In this document: piece after piece, positions 1 to 8,251 of the stretch | Position numbering within the stretch: position 1 is the stretch's first letter | Layout of the letters: every line of letters starts with the position of its first letter | Assembly: GCA_902564565.1 (NCBI GenBank) | Contig: CACFBW010000009.1 | Span: 1-40,923 of the forward strand | Direction of reading: 5' to 3' | DNA length: 40,923 nucleotides | Source: an uncultured Pelagibacteraceae bacterium | Lineage (GTDB): Bacteria > Pseudomonadota > Alphaproteobacteria > Pelagibacterales > Pelagibacteraceae | Notes under the pieces: generated by a model | The model's input: the letters and a program-made list of their open reading frames with translations, nothing else | Database searches by the model: none | Told to the model about the DNA's origin: nothing | Position numbers and translations under genes: made by a program

Positions 1-1
1 T

Positions 2-358
2 TTTGGGACATTAATAGCTTTTTCTTTTATGAATATTTCAAAAAAATTAAAAGGAAAAACCGAGTGCAACCATGAAGATATTCTAAGGATTTTTGAAACA
101 GCATTAAAAACAATTCTTGAAAGAGGAAAAACTAACTTGGGCGATAAAACCATAGCTGATAGTTTAGATTTGATAATAAAAACGCTTAAAGATAATCAAA
201 ATTACTCAGAAGTATTTAAGTCAGCTACAAAAAAAGCTTTGGAAGATTTTAAAGGAAAAAAAATAAAAACTGGTAGGGCAAGAATGTTTGAAGACAAAAC
301 TAAAGATTTAGACGACCCAGGCATGTATGCTTTAAGTAAATTAACTACAATCTTTTAG
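2..358 (+). CDS. dhaL: DhaL-type (DAK2) kinase subunit, 5' end outside window
   Basis: Partial gene. The frame is open from the first bases and the ATG at 29 is probably internal, because the codons before it continue the fold (a Gly-Thr segment as in DhaL helices). The DAK2 domain binds ATP/ADP and supplies phosphate to the DhaK subunit. Family marks are GDKTIADSL near the middle and the closing GRAR...DDPGMYAL, equivalent to the GRASYLG...DPGA tail of DhaL. About 118 residues are visible out of roughly 200. It ends 11 bases before a convergent PhyH gene. The partner dhaK lies 2 kb downstream on the same strand, beyond two reverse-strand genes. The family call rests on motifs; the substrate is unknown. 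Confidence 0.72.
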   Translation, partial: FGTLIAFSFMNISKKLKGKTECNHEDILRIFETALKTILERGKTNLGDKTIADSLDLIIKTLKDNQNYSEVFKSATKKALEDFKGKKIKTGRARMFEDKTKDLDDPGMYALSKLTTIF

Positions 359-369
359 GTCGTTCTGTA

Positions 370-1197
370 TTAAAATTTTCCTATTTTGTCAGATCCGCTA
401 TAAAATATTTTAGATAATTCTTCATTTGCTTTTTTTCTTATTTGAATACCTTTTTTATTCATTAGTTCATTGGCTCTTTCAACATGTTCATGGTATTTAA
501 ATGTATCTTCTCCCCTTGCTTGTTGAACATACATCTTGCCCAAAATCTGCTCTACGTTGGTTCCGATATAACTTTGAATAACAAATCCTATTCTTCTATC
601 ATTGCTTTTATTTAAACCAGATCCATGGACTACCTTTGGGTGGTGTAGTGATATTTGCCCTGCTTTTAAAATAACTGGCTTAGTTTCATTTATAGGAACA
701 TTTTCAACAGTTTGACCACGAGTTAATAAATTATTCTCATCAAATTTTTGATTATGATATTGAAGATCATTTTTGTGAGATCCTGACCACATTCTCATAC
801 AACCATTTTCTTCATTAGCATCTGTTATCGCCACCCAAGCAGTAACCCAGTTATGAGGTTCAAGACCAATATATTTTGCATCTTGATGAAAACTAACAAA
901 TCCTTTTTCATTAGGATTTTTAATAAAAAGTGTAGTTCCACAAATAAGTATATTTTTACCAATGAGAGTTTCTACTGCATCTAGAATTTTTGGATTGTTA
1001 CAAATTTTATCAAACACGGGCGAAATTAAATGAACATAATTTCTTCCTAAACCTTCAAGTTCATCTGGCCATTTTTTTTCTATAAGTTCTATCTCTTCTT
1101 TAACTTCATTAGCTTCCTCTTTAGACAGTACATCTATAGGTGCAACATACCCTTCATCTTCATATTGCCTAAGTTGATCTGAAGTTAGGGAGGACAT
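370..1197 (-). CDS. PhyH-family Fe(II)/2-oxoglutarate dioxygenase
   Basis: A 275-residue phytanoyl-CoA dioxygenase family protein, expected to be a cytosolic Fe(II)/2-oxoglutarate oxygenase that hydroxylates a small organic molecule. The iron triad is visible: HQD at 104-106 and His191 in the VVHGSG segment, with Arg201/202 placed to hold 2-oxoglutarate. The NGCMRMWSGSH stretch near 131-141 is typical of the family. Its start overlaps the stop of the upstream epoxide hydrolase by one base (TAATG), so the two are very likely co-transcribed and translationally coupled. PhyH substrates are not predictable from sequence, so the family is secure and the reaction is not. Confidence 0.85.
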   Translation of the reverse strand: MSSLTSDQLRQYEDEGYVAPIDVLSKEEANEVKEEIELIEKKWPDELEGLGRNYVHLISPVFDKICNNPKILDAVETLIGKNILICGTTLFIKNPNEKGFVSFHQDAKYIGLEPHNWVTAWVAITDANEENGCMRMWSGSHKNDLQYHNQKFDENNLLTRGQTVENVPINETKPVILKAGQISLHHPKVVHGSGLNKSNDRRIGFVIQSYIGTNVEQILGKMYVQQARGEDTFKYHEHVERANELMNKKGIQIRKKANEELSKIFYSGSDKIGKF

Positions 1198-2339
1198 TAT
1201 TTTAAATTTTTTGAAAATTTTCTTATATCTTTAACTAACAACTCGGGTTGTTCTAAAGCTGCAAAATGTCCACCTTTTGGCATCTCTGTCCATTGTTTAA
1301 TATTATAAATTCTTTCAACATAAGATCTTGGGGCCCATTCTAAATATTCTTTAGGAAATAGCACAACTGCAGTTGGAACTTTTAGAGGAAGATGTTCTTT
1401 AGGAAGAGATCTTCCACCTTCTTCTCTTCTTCCATAATAAATCCATGACGCAGTATTAAAAGTTTTAGTTACCAAATAAACCATGATGTTAGATAATAAA
1501 ATATCTTTTGAATAAACGCTTTCAATGTCACCATTTTTAATATCAGACCAGCTACGCATTTTTTCAATTATCCACGCAGCAACTCCAACTGGACTATCCA
1601 TCATTGCATAACTTAATGTTTGGGGTTTTGTGGCTTGTTGAGTTCTGTAACCATCTTCAATTCTTTGCTCTTTTCTAAATCTGTCTTGCCATTCTTTTTC
1701 TTCTAGTGTTTGAGGGCCGTCAGGATGCCTGATGATTAAAATATTAATATGTATACCTAGTAAATTTTTAGGAAAATCATATCCTAACCAAGTGGAAATT
1801 GTTCCACCAAAATCCCCACCCTGTGCAATATATTTTTTATATCCAAGTTCGTTTGTCATTAAAGAATTAAATATTGATGCCATTTTTCTTGGACCTATTG
1901 GTCTTGAAGGTCTTCCAGAGAACCCAAAACCTGGCAATGATGGCACCACAACATCGAATGCATCTTCTTCTTTTCCACCAAACTTTTCAGGATGAGCTAA
2001 TTGATCAATAATATGTAAAAATTCTACAATTGAGCCTGGCCAACCATGGCTTAGTAACAATGGTTTAGGATTAGAACCACTTCCTTTTTCGTGAATAAAA
2101 TGAATATCAATTCCTTCTATATTTGATTTAAAATTTTTAAACTTGTTGATTTTTTCTTCTGTTTTTTTCCAATCGTATTTTTCAACCCAATATTTTGAAA
2201 AACTTTTCATGTAGTCTAAATTTGTTCCATAATCCCATCCACCATCATCAGGCATCTCGTGCCATTGATAGTTTTTCACCTTGGAATATATATTTTGAAG
2301 ATTTTCTTCAGATATGTCTACTTTAAAAGGTTTTATCAT
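1197..2339 (-). CDS. Epoxide hydrolase, alpha/beta-hydrolase with EHN domain
   Basis: A 380-residue protein of the microsomal/juvenile-hormone-type epoxide hydrolase family, with the EHN domain at about 1-110 and the alpha/beta-hydrolase fold after it. Visible features are the oxyanion-hole HGWPG at 98-102, SLPGFGFSGRP at 134-144, nucleophile Asp176 in GGDFGG, and the C-terminal general base His358 in GGHFAALEQP. Such enzymes open epoxides to vicinal diols. It is the first gene of a two-gene reverse-strand unit with PhyH, so an oxygenase and an epoxide hydrolase may act on the same compound; that is inference. It is divergent from dhaK across a 44-base AT-rich gap. Confidence 0.88.
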   Translation of the reverse strand: MIKPFKVDISEENLQNIYSKVKNYQWHEMPDDGGWDYGTNLDYMKSFSKYWVEKYDWKKTEEKINKFKNFKSNIEGIDIHFIHEKGSGSNPKPLLLSHGWPGSIVEFLHIIDQLAHPEKFGGKEEDAFDVVVPSLPGFGFSGRPSRPIGPRKMASIFNSLMTNELGYKKYIAQGGDFGGTISTWLGYDFPKNLLGIHINILIIRHPDGPQTLEEKEWQDRFRKEQRIEDGYRTQQATKPQTLSYAMMDSPVGVAAWIIEKMRSWSDIKNGDIESVYSKDILLSNIMVYLVTKTFNTASWIYYGRREEGGRSLPKEHLPLKVPTAVVLFPKEYLEWAPRSYVERIYNIKQWTEMPKGGHFAALEQPELLVKDIRKFSKNLK

Positions 2340-2383
2340 TTTATTAGTATATATATTTTTAAAACTAAAATATAAAAATACTT

Positions 2384-3379
2384 ATGAAAAAAATAATCAA
2401 CAATCCAAGTAATTTTGTAGAAGAGTCTATTGATGGACTAATTAAATCTCACCCTGATGTTTATGCTTTAGCTAAAGATAATAATAGAGTTATTACAAGA
2501 ACTACAAAAGCATCAAAAAAAGTTGGAATAGTAACTGGAGGTGGGTCAGGACACTTGCCTGTATTTACTGGATATGTTGGCAAAGGATTTTTAGATGCTT
2601 GTGCAATCGGTTCTGTATTTGCATCCCCTTCTGTTGAACAAATGGTGTCAGCAATAAAGAATGCTGATAATGGCAACGGTGTTTTATGCATCATAGGAAA
2701 TTATGGCGGCGATGTAATGAATTTTGAAATGGCTTGTGAAATGGTTGAAGCTGAAGGGATTAAAACAAAAAAAGTAATTGTTGCAGACGATATAGCAAGT
2801 GCAAATGAAGCTGAAAAATCAAAACGTAGAGGAATAGCTGGAATGATTTTTGTATTTAAAATTGCTGGTGCTATTGCAGAAACTGGTGCATCACTTGATG
2901 AAACTTTTAAAATTGCAACAGAAGCTAATAATAATATTAGAACTCTTGGTGTTGCATTGTCCCCATGCATTTTACCAGAAGCTGGCAAACCCACTTTTGA
3001 AATTAATTATGATGAAATAGAAATTGGAATGGGAATACATGGTGAGCCAGGTATAAAAAGAGAAAAACTAAAACCCGCAAATGATTTAGTAGACGATCTT
3101 TATAAAAGAATTATTGACGACTCAAAATTAAAAGCTAATGACAATATAGCAATAATGATAAATAGTTTGGGTGCCACTCCTTTAGAAGAATTATATATAG
3201 TATCAAAAAGAGTAAATGAAAATTTATCAAACTCGAAAATAAATAATGTAAAAACTTACGTTGGAAGATACGCAACTTCAATGGAGATGGCAGGAATGTC
3301 TATTACTACTTTAAAATTAAATGATAATTTGAAGAAACATTTATTTGCTTCGAGCACATGCCCTTTTTGGAATAACTAA
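2384..3379 (+). CDS. dhaK: DhaK-type dihydroxyacetone/ketose kinase subunit
   Basis: A 331-residue DAK1-domain protein, the full usual length of DhaK. It should bind a short ketose covalently and present it for phosphorylation. The substrate residues are present: GGGSGH at 52-57 (His57), Asp110 in GNYGGDVMNF, and the hemiaminal-forming His219 in GIHGEPG. The residues after GGGSGH are LPVFTGYVG rather than the EPAH-type stretch of classical dihydroxyacetone kinases, so the substrate may be a different ketose such as a tetrulose. DhaL is not adjacent but 2 kb upstream. It overlaps the convergent BASS gene by 4 bases. The fold is certain; the substrate is open. Confidence 0.85.
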   Translation: MKKIINNPSNFVEESIDGLIKSHPDVYALAKDNNRVITRTTKASKKVGIVTGGGSGHLPVFTGYVGKGFLDACAIGSVFASPSVEQMVSAIKNADNGNGVLCIIGNYGGDVMNFEMACEMVEAEGIKTKKVIVADDIASANEAEKSKRRGIAGMIFVFKIAGAIAETGASLDETFKIATEANNNIRTLGVALSPCILPEAGKPTFEINYDEIEIGMGIHGEPGIKREKLKPANDLVDDLYKRIIDDSKLKANDNIAIMINSLGATPLEELYIVSKRVNENLSNSKINNVKTYVGRYATSMEMAGMSITTLKLNDNLKKHLFASSTCPFWNN

Positions 3380-4224
3380 TTAGTTTTTTTTACTAAAAAA
3401 ACGAAAATTATAGAGGTCACAAACATTATTAAAGAATAGATTGCAGCAGGAATTATATATGCAACATCATTAAAAATTTGTGTTGCAACAAATATAGCTA
3501 ATGTTCCGTTTTGAAGACCACATTCAAGTGAAATACATCTTCTTTGTTCTATTCCAGTTGTAAAAATCTTTGCAACATAAAAACCAATAATCATCATAAT
3601 TATATTTAATAAAAATGTTACTATGCCTGCCTTCATCATATACGGTATAATGTTAGATCTTTCTTGGATTATTGCTCCAAAAAGTACGATTAGAAATAAA
3701 ATTAGTGAAATAGTCTGTATTATTTTTTCTTTGGAAGAAATAAAATTGGTAGCTAATTTTCTTATAATCATTCCTAAAATTACTGGCAAAGTTACAACTA
3801 GAAACATTTTTATCGATATTCCGGTCATTGAAATTTGATTAGTGTTTGCTGATGTATCAAGCAAACTTAAAGATTTAAAAATTATAAAAGGTACAGTAAT
3901 AATACTTAATAAACTTATAATTGCTGTCAAAGATATAGAAAGAGCAACATCTCCATTTGCAAATTTAGTTAAAACGTTTGAAGTTACTCCACCTGGTGCA
4001 GCAGCTATTATCATCAATCCAACTGCTATCTCTGTTGGGGTGTTTAACAATATAACTAATATAAAAGCAATAATAGGTAAAAAAATTAACTGACAAATTA
4101 AACCTACTAAAAAATCCTTTGGTTGTTTTGCTACCCTAGTAAAATCCTGAAGTGTTAATCCCATTCCAAGAGCAAGCATAATTAAAGCCAAAGATAACGG
4201 GGCAATTTTTGTAACAATTTCCAT
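3376..4224 (-). CDS. BASS-family (bile acid:sodium symporter-like) transporter
   Basis: A 282-residue polytopic inner-membrane protein with about nine or ten hydrophobic segments, of the bile acid:Na+ symporter superfamily. Support comes from the LALGMGLTLQDF stretch near the N terminus, AAPGGVTSNVLTKFANGD in the middle, and ECGLQNGTLAIFVAT near the C terminus. Bacterial members take up or export organic anions such as 2-oxoacids or pantoate. I chose the ATG at 4222-4224. An open frame extends 60 codons further, but its added peptide is not family-like and would run across the start of the divergent gene at 4287. It probably carries the substrate or product of the surrounding DhaK/HpsN-like enzymes, by location only. 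Confidence 0.85.
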   Translation of the reverse strand: MEIVTKIAPLSLALIMLALGMGLTLQDFTRVAKQPKDFLVGLICQLIFLPIIAFILVILLNTPTEIAVGLMIIAAAPGGVTSNVLTKFANGDVALSISLTAIISLLSIITVPFIIFKSLSLLDTSANTNQISMTGISIKMFLVVTLPVILGMIIRKLATNFISSKEKIIQTISLILFLIVLFGAIIQERSNIIPYMMKAGIVTFLLNIIMMIIGFYVAKIFTTGIEQRRCISLECGLQNGTLAIFVATQIFNDVAYIIPAAIYSLIMFVTSIIFVFLVKKTN

Positions 4225-4286
4225 TTTAAGACATTTTAACTTACTATATACACATTTGAAATTATATATAAAAAAAAATATTAAAA

Positions 4287-5198
4287 ATGCTATCGAATAA
4301 AGAAATAGTTTGTCCAGACAACTTGCTAAATGTTGCTCACAAAAAGAAAGGTGTGCCAGCTGCGATTGTAAATGCTGGAAAACCTTTGCCAATGTTATCA
4401 GCAATGGATGCTGTTAATGAAAATTTAATTACTCCAGTTTTGATTGGAGATAAAAAAGAAATTGAAAATTGTGCTAGCGAGTTAAAATTTGATATTTCAA
4501 AATACAAAATTTTTCATGAGCCAGTGGAAAATAATACTGCAAAAGTTGCGGCTAAACTAGCATCTAAAGGAAAAGTTAAAATAATTGTGAAAGGTCATAT
4601 CCATACCGATATTTTAATGAAAGAAGTAATTAAAAAAGAATATAATTTACTTGGTAAAACAAGATTGAGTCACATTTGGCATATGACTTTAGAAAAAAAT
4701 GACAAGGCATTAATAATAACTGATGGTGCATTAAATGTGATGCCAAACGTCAAAACAAAAATGCACATTTTAAGAAATGTTATTGATTTTTCTCATAGAA
4801 TTGGAACAGCAAGACCAAAGGTAGCTGTTTTATCTGCAACAGAAGAAGTGCTTGATAGTGTTCAAAGCTCTATAGATGCAAAAGAAATTACTGAATTATG
4901 TAAAAAAGAAAATTTAAATGCTGACGTTTTTGGACCTCTTGCTTTTGATAACAGTATTTCAAAAAAATCAGCTGCTATTAAAGGAGTAAAAAACGCCGTT
5001 GCGGGTGATGCAGATATAATATTAGTACCAAGTGTTGAAACAGGTAATGGATTAGTCAAAATGATGGTTTATTTTATGGGTGCTTGTGCTGCAGGAGTTG
5101 TAATAGGTGGAAAGGTACCTGTGGTAATTACAAGTAGATCAGATGATGCACCAGCGAGACTTGCTTCAATTGCAGCTGCAGTAGTTGCATTAGATTAA
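4287..5198 (+). CDS. Phosphate acetyl/butyryltransferase family enzyme
   Basis: A 303-residue PTA_PTB-family enzyme, exchanging phosphate and CoA on an acyl group (acyl-CoA + Pi to acyl phosphate + CoA, or the reverse). Typical segments are ADIILVPSVETGNGLVKMM near the C-terminal third and the closing DDAPARLASIAAAVVAL. The length fits single-domain Pta/Ptb proteins, with no fused malic enzyme or hydratase domain. It lies 28 bases ahead of the HpsN-like gene on the same strand and is divergent from the BASS transporter. In sulfonate catabolism such an enzyme turns acetyl phosphate from sulfoacetaldehyde acetyltransferase into acetyl-CoA, but no xsc gene is visible here, so the acyl group is undetermined. 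Confidence 0.85.
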   Translation: MLSNKEIVCPDNLLNVAHKKKGVPAAIVNAGKPLPMLSAMDAVNENLITPVLIGDKKEIENCASELKFDISKYKIFHEPVENNTAKVAAKLASKGKVKIIVKGHIHTDILMKEVIKKEYNLLGKTRLSHIWHMTLEKNDKALIITDGALNVMPNVKTKMHILRNVIDFSHRIGTARPKVAVLSATEEVLDSVQSSIDAKEITELCKKENLNADVFGPLAFDNSISKKSAAIKGVKNAVAGDADIILVPSVETGNGLVKMMVYFMGACAAGVVIGGKVPVVITSRSDDAPARLASIAAAVVALD

Positions 5199-5226
5199 TT
5201 AATGATTTAAAAACTTTCAAAATTTT

Positions 5227-6513
5227 ATGGCAATTAAATACTTAAAAAAATCACCAAAAACTTCATCGACCGATGATTTAAAAACAAGAGAAATAGTTCA
5301 AAATCTTCTTAATGATTTAGAAAAATCAAGAGAAGATGGTTGTAAAGAACTTACAAAAAAATTCGATAAATATGATGGTGAAATTATAGTATCTAAAGAA
5401 AAAATTGAGGAAATTAAAAAAAACTTAGATCAAAAAACAAAAAACGATATTAAATTTTCTTATGATAGAGTTAGAAAATTTGCAGAAGCTCAATTAAAAA
5501 ATTATGGACAAGATTTTGAGGTTGAGCTTTCTAAAGGTTTATATGCAGGACAAAAATTGATTCCTGTGAATACTGCTGGATGTTATGTGCCCGGAGGAAG
5601 GTACGCTCATATAGCTTCAGCAGTAATGAGTGTAACAACAGCTAAAGTTGCTGGAGTTAAAAATATTATCGCTTGCAGTCCACCAAAAGAAGGTATCGGT
5701 GCACACCCTGCTATTGTTTACACGGCTGACCTGTGTGGAGCTGATGTGATATTAAATTTAGGTGGCGTTCCAGCTATTGCTGCAATGACTTATGGAATGT
5801 TTGGTAATTCACCAGCAGATATTTTAGTTGGTCCAGGAAACCAATTTGTTGCGGAAGCAAAAAGAATTTTGTTCGGTAAAGTTGGAATTGATTTATTTGC
5901 AGGACCTACAGAAATTGCTGTTATAGCAGATGAAACAGCGGATCCAGAAATTGTTGCTGTTGATTTAGTTGGCCAAGCAGAACATGGATATAATTCACCA
6001 GCTTGGTTGTTTACAACAAGTAAAAAAGTTGCTGACGAAGTAATAAAAAAAATGCCAGAATTAATTGCAGATTTACCAGAAGTTCCAAGAATTAGCGCAG
6101 AAGCAGCTTGGAAAGATTACGGAGAAGTAATTCTTTGTGATACCGATGAAGAGATGGCTAAAATAAGTGATGAATACGCACCAGAACACCTAGAAGTACA
6201 AACTAAAAATTTAAAATGGTTTCATGATAGATTAAAAAATTATGGATCATTATTTATTGGCGAAGAAACAACTGTCGCTTATGGTGATAAGTGTTCAGGA
6301 ACAAATCATATTCTTCCAACAAAAGGTGCTGGCAGATATACTGGAGGATTGTTTGTTGGTAAATTCATTAAAACATTAAGCTTTCAAAGAATGACAAAAG
6401 AATCCACAAAAGAAGTTGGTGCTGCAGCAGCAAGAATTTCAAGATATGAAGGTATGGAAGCACACGCCAGAACTGGTGATGCAAGACTTAGAAAATATGG
6501 TTTTTCAAATTAA
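5227..6513 (+). CDS. hpsN: HpsN-like sulfopropanediol dehydrogenase (histidinol dehydrogenase family)
   Basis: A 428-residue zinc/NAD enzyme of the histidinol dehydrogenase fold. Expected zinc ligands are Gln250 and His253 (GQAEHG), Asp354 (GDK) and His413 (EAHAR); the catalytic pair is Glu320-His321 in YAPEHLEV. Several stretches, for example GRYAHIASAVMS near 124-135 and the C-terminal RISRYEGMEAHAR, match what I recall of HpsN, which oxidises R-2,3-dihydroxypropane-1-sulfonate to R-sulfolactate, better than biosynthetic HisD. No his genes flank it, which also argues for a catabolic role. It shares 26 bases tail to tail with the broken exporter gene. The HDH fold is secure; the sulfonate substrate is a strong suggestion only. 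Confidence 0.78.
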   Translation: MAIKYLKKSPKTSSTDDLKTREIVQNLLNDLEKSREDGCKELTKKFDKYDGEIIVSKEKIEEIKKNLDQKTKNDIKFSYDRVRKFAEAQLKNYGQDFEVELSKGLYAGQKLIPVNTAGCYVPGGRYAHIASAVMSVTTAKVAGVKNIIACSPPKEGIGAHPAIVYTADLCGADVILNLGGVPAIAAMTYGMFGNSPADILVGPGNQFVAEAKRILFGKVGIDLFAGPTEIAVIADETADPEIVAVDLVGQAEHGYNSPAWLFTTSKKVADEVIKKMPELIADLPEVPRISAEAAWKDYGEVILCDTDEEMAKISDEYAPEHLEVQTKNLKWFHDRLKNYGSLFIGEETTVAYGDKCSGTNHILPTKGAGRYTGGLFVGKFIKTLSFQRMTKESTKEVGAAAARISRYEGMEAHARTGDARLRKYGFSN

Positions 6514-7092
6514 GAATATCTAACAAGACATAAAAAGCCAAAATACTCATAAATGTAATTATAAATATATTTACAATTATCCATGTTTTTTTACTTTTTA
6601 AATATTTTGAAGAAAGTTTAGATAAATAACCTAAAGAGAAAAAAAATAAAAGAGATGCTATTGAGGCTCCAATGCCAAAATAATATTTTTGCGTGATTAA
6701 AAAATTTTTAGAAAAATTACCCAGAAAAAAAACTGTATCTGAATAAACATGAGGATTTAGATAAGTAAATCCTAATGTTTTAATTATTACATTCTTTAAA
6801 GATATTTCTTTTTTTTGAGGATTAATATTAAAACTATCGTAATTAGTTTTAAATTTACTAATTACAAAATAAATTAAAAAAATAAATAACAATATATTAA
6901 ATATTAATTTCTAAAAAATTCAAATAAAAATATACCTAAAAAAATTAAAATTAAATCTGATAAAGAACAAATTAAACAAACTAAAAATATATATTGCTTC
7001 TTTAGCCCCTGCTCTATAACAAAAATATTTTGAGCTCCAATCGCAAGGATTAAGCTAAGACCGGTTAAAAAACCAAGTATTAAAAATTCCAT
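6488..7092 (-). pseudogene. LysE/ArgO-type amino-acid exporter, frameshifted
   Basis: Two reverse-strand pieces together cover a LysE-family exporter. The first (7092-6904, 62 residues) holds the N-terminal half with AIGAQNIFVIEQG, like ArgO's LGPQNAFVMNQG. It stops with TAA at 6904-6906. The second continues in another frame from about 6910 to 6488 and carries LGFTYLNPHVYSDTVFFLG, matching ArgO's TWLNPHVYLDTFVVLG. The frames overlap over a few codons, so one small insertion or deletion near 6907-6918, beside a T6 run, separates them. Rejoined, the protein would be about 200 residues, close to family length, perhaps a few residues short in the second helix. This is either a real pseudogene or a base-call error. 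Confidence 0.75.
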
Positions 7093-7144
7093 TTGTTTCT
7101 TTTATAATTTCTAATTAAAATACAAAGTATATTTTATTAATTTT

Positions 7145-7489
7145 ATGAAAAGAAGAATTATAAACAACCCACTAAATCTCGAATTTGAACCTTTCGACAA
7201 TTACGGCAAGCCAATCGAAGGCATGAGCTGGCATAAAATAAGTTATGAAAAAGAAAAAGGACAAGGAAGCTATATTCTAAAAATGGATCCAGGTGCTAAA
7301 AGTATCCCACATGAACATGTTAGTTATGAAGAGTTTTATATGCTCGATGGTGAATTGATAGATGCGGATGGAAAAGTTTTTAAAAAAGGAGATTTTATAA
7401 GTTTCGAACCTGGATCAACACATTCTTCATATACAGAAAAAGGTTGTTTAATCTTAGTTTTTATGAGATCAAGAAATAAGAAAATTTAA
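7145..7489 (+). CDS. Cupin-domain protein
   Basis: A 114-residue single cupin barrel. Metal ligands are visible in motif 1 (His56, His58 in PHEHVSYEEF, with Glu62/63) and motif 2 (His93 in GSTHSSY), and the spacing resembles the ChrR-type cupin (anti-sigma-like or acetylacetone-cleaving). It could be a small metal-dependent enzyme or a binding protein. It starts a forward unit with the racemase-like gene 12 bases downstream and is divergent from the broken exporter over a 52-base AT-rich gap. No specific reaction can be assigned. Confidence 0.8.
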   Translation: MKRRIINNPLNLEFEPFDNYGKPIEGMSWHKISYEKEKGQGSYILKMDPGAKSIPHEHVSYEEFYMLDGELIDADGKVFKKGDFISFEPGSTHSSYTEKGCLILVFMRSRNKKI

Positions 7490-7501
7490 TCAAAAAAATT
7501 T

Positions 7502-8197
7502 ATGATCGGAATATTAGGTGGAATGGGAACCCAAGCGGGTTTGGATTTTTGTAATAAGCTTGCAGTTTTAAATAGAGGTAAAGTGGATCAAAAATATCCT
7601 CTTTTTATTCTTTACAACAAATCAAATATTCCAAAAAGACCTGAAAATCTAAAAAAATATCACAATGTTTTAAAAAGTCTAATTAAAGGATGTCATTTGC
7701 TTCAAAAAAATAAATGCAGATTTATAGTAATACCATGTAACACAGCACATTATTGGTATGACGATCTTAAAAAAAAAATAAAGATTCCGATTATAAGTAT
7801 GCCAAAAGAAGTTTATCTTTATACGAAAAAAAATTGTAACAAAAATTCTAAAATAGGATTGTTAAGCACAGAAGCTACTTTAAAAACTAATGTTTATAGT
7901 AGATATTTTAATAAAGATTATAAACTAGTAAGTCCTGGAAAAAGTTTGCAAAAAAAAAGTGTCAATAAAGCAATAAAATATGTAAAAATGGGAAAAGTTA
8001 AAGAAGCTGAAAAAATTTTAAGACCTGCAGTTAATTATTTAATTAAAACAAAATGTAAAAAAATTATACTTGGATGTACTGAGCTACCGATTGCAATATT
8101 TGCTTATAAATCTTTTAAAAAAATTAAAGAGTCTAAAATTTTTATTGATCCTAATTTATTATTGGCTCAAGTTTCTATGAAGAAATATAAACATTAA
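7502..8197 (+). CDS. Aspartate/glutamate racemase family protein
   Basis: A 231-residue two-domain Asp/Glu racemase superfamily protein. GILGGMGTQAG at the N terminus and the two catalytic thiols, Cys79 in PCNTAHYW and Cys192 in GCTELP, are all present, so a cofactor-independent racemase (probably aspartate) is chemically plausible. The superfamily also contains hydantoin racemases and maleate isomerases, but the CNTAH/GCTEL pair favours amino-acid racemase. It follows the cupin gene by 12 bases and ends just before a strong bidirectional terminator. It is lysine-rich, as expected for AT-rich DNA. Confidence 0.83.
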   Translation: MIGILGGMGTQAGLDFCNKLAVLNRGKVDQKYPLFILYNKSNIPKRPENLKKYHNVLKSLIKGCHLLQKNKCRFIVIPCNTAHYWYDDLKKKIKIPIISMPKEVYLYTKKNCNKNSKIGLLSTEATLKTNVYSRYFNKDYKLVSPGKSLQKKSVNKAIKYVKMGKVKEAEKILRPAVNYLIKTKCKKIILGCTELPIAIFAYKSFKKIKESKIFIDPNLLLAQVSMKKYKH

Positions 8198-8201
8198 TAA
8201 A

Positions 8202-8235
8202 AAACCAACAATCCTATTTCTAAGATTGTTGGTTT
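8202..8235. terminator. Bidirectional intrinsic terminator
   Basis: A perfect 12-bp stem (8202-8213 pairing with 8224-8235) with a 10-base loop lies between two convergent genes. It is followed by a T-rich run on the forward strand (8236-8245) and preceded by an A-run that becomes a T-run on the reverse strand. It can therefore stop both the racemase and peroxiredoxin transcripts. It is the clearest terminator in the window. Confidence 0.85.
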
Positions 8236-8251
8236 AATTTTTTTTATCAAA

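Noticed and set aside
2340..2383. Imperfect dyad in the epoxide hydrolase-dhaK gap
   Set aside because: The symmetry is weak and purely AT; not distinguishable from background.
1732..2994. Antisense frames within the epoxide hydrolase and dhaK genes
   Set aside because: Low-complexity translations complementary to strongly supported coding sequence.
4225..4404. N-terminal 60-codon extension of the BASS transporter
   Set aside because: The added peptide is not family-like and would overlap the divergent gene start and its promoter space.
5227..6513. Histidine biosynthesis gene hisD
   Set aside because: The family is right, but several segments fit HpsN better and no his genes surround it; kept as HpsN-like with stated doubt.
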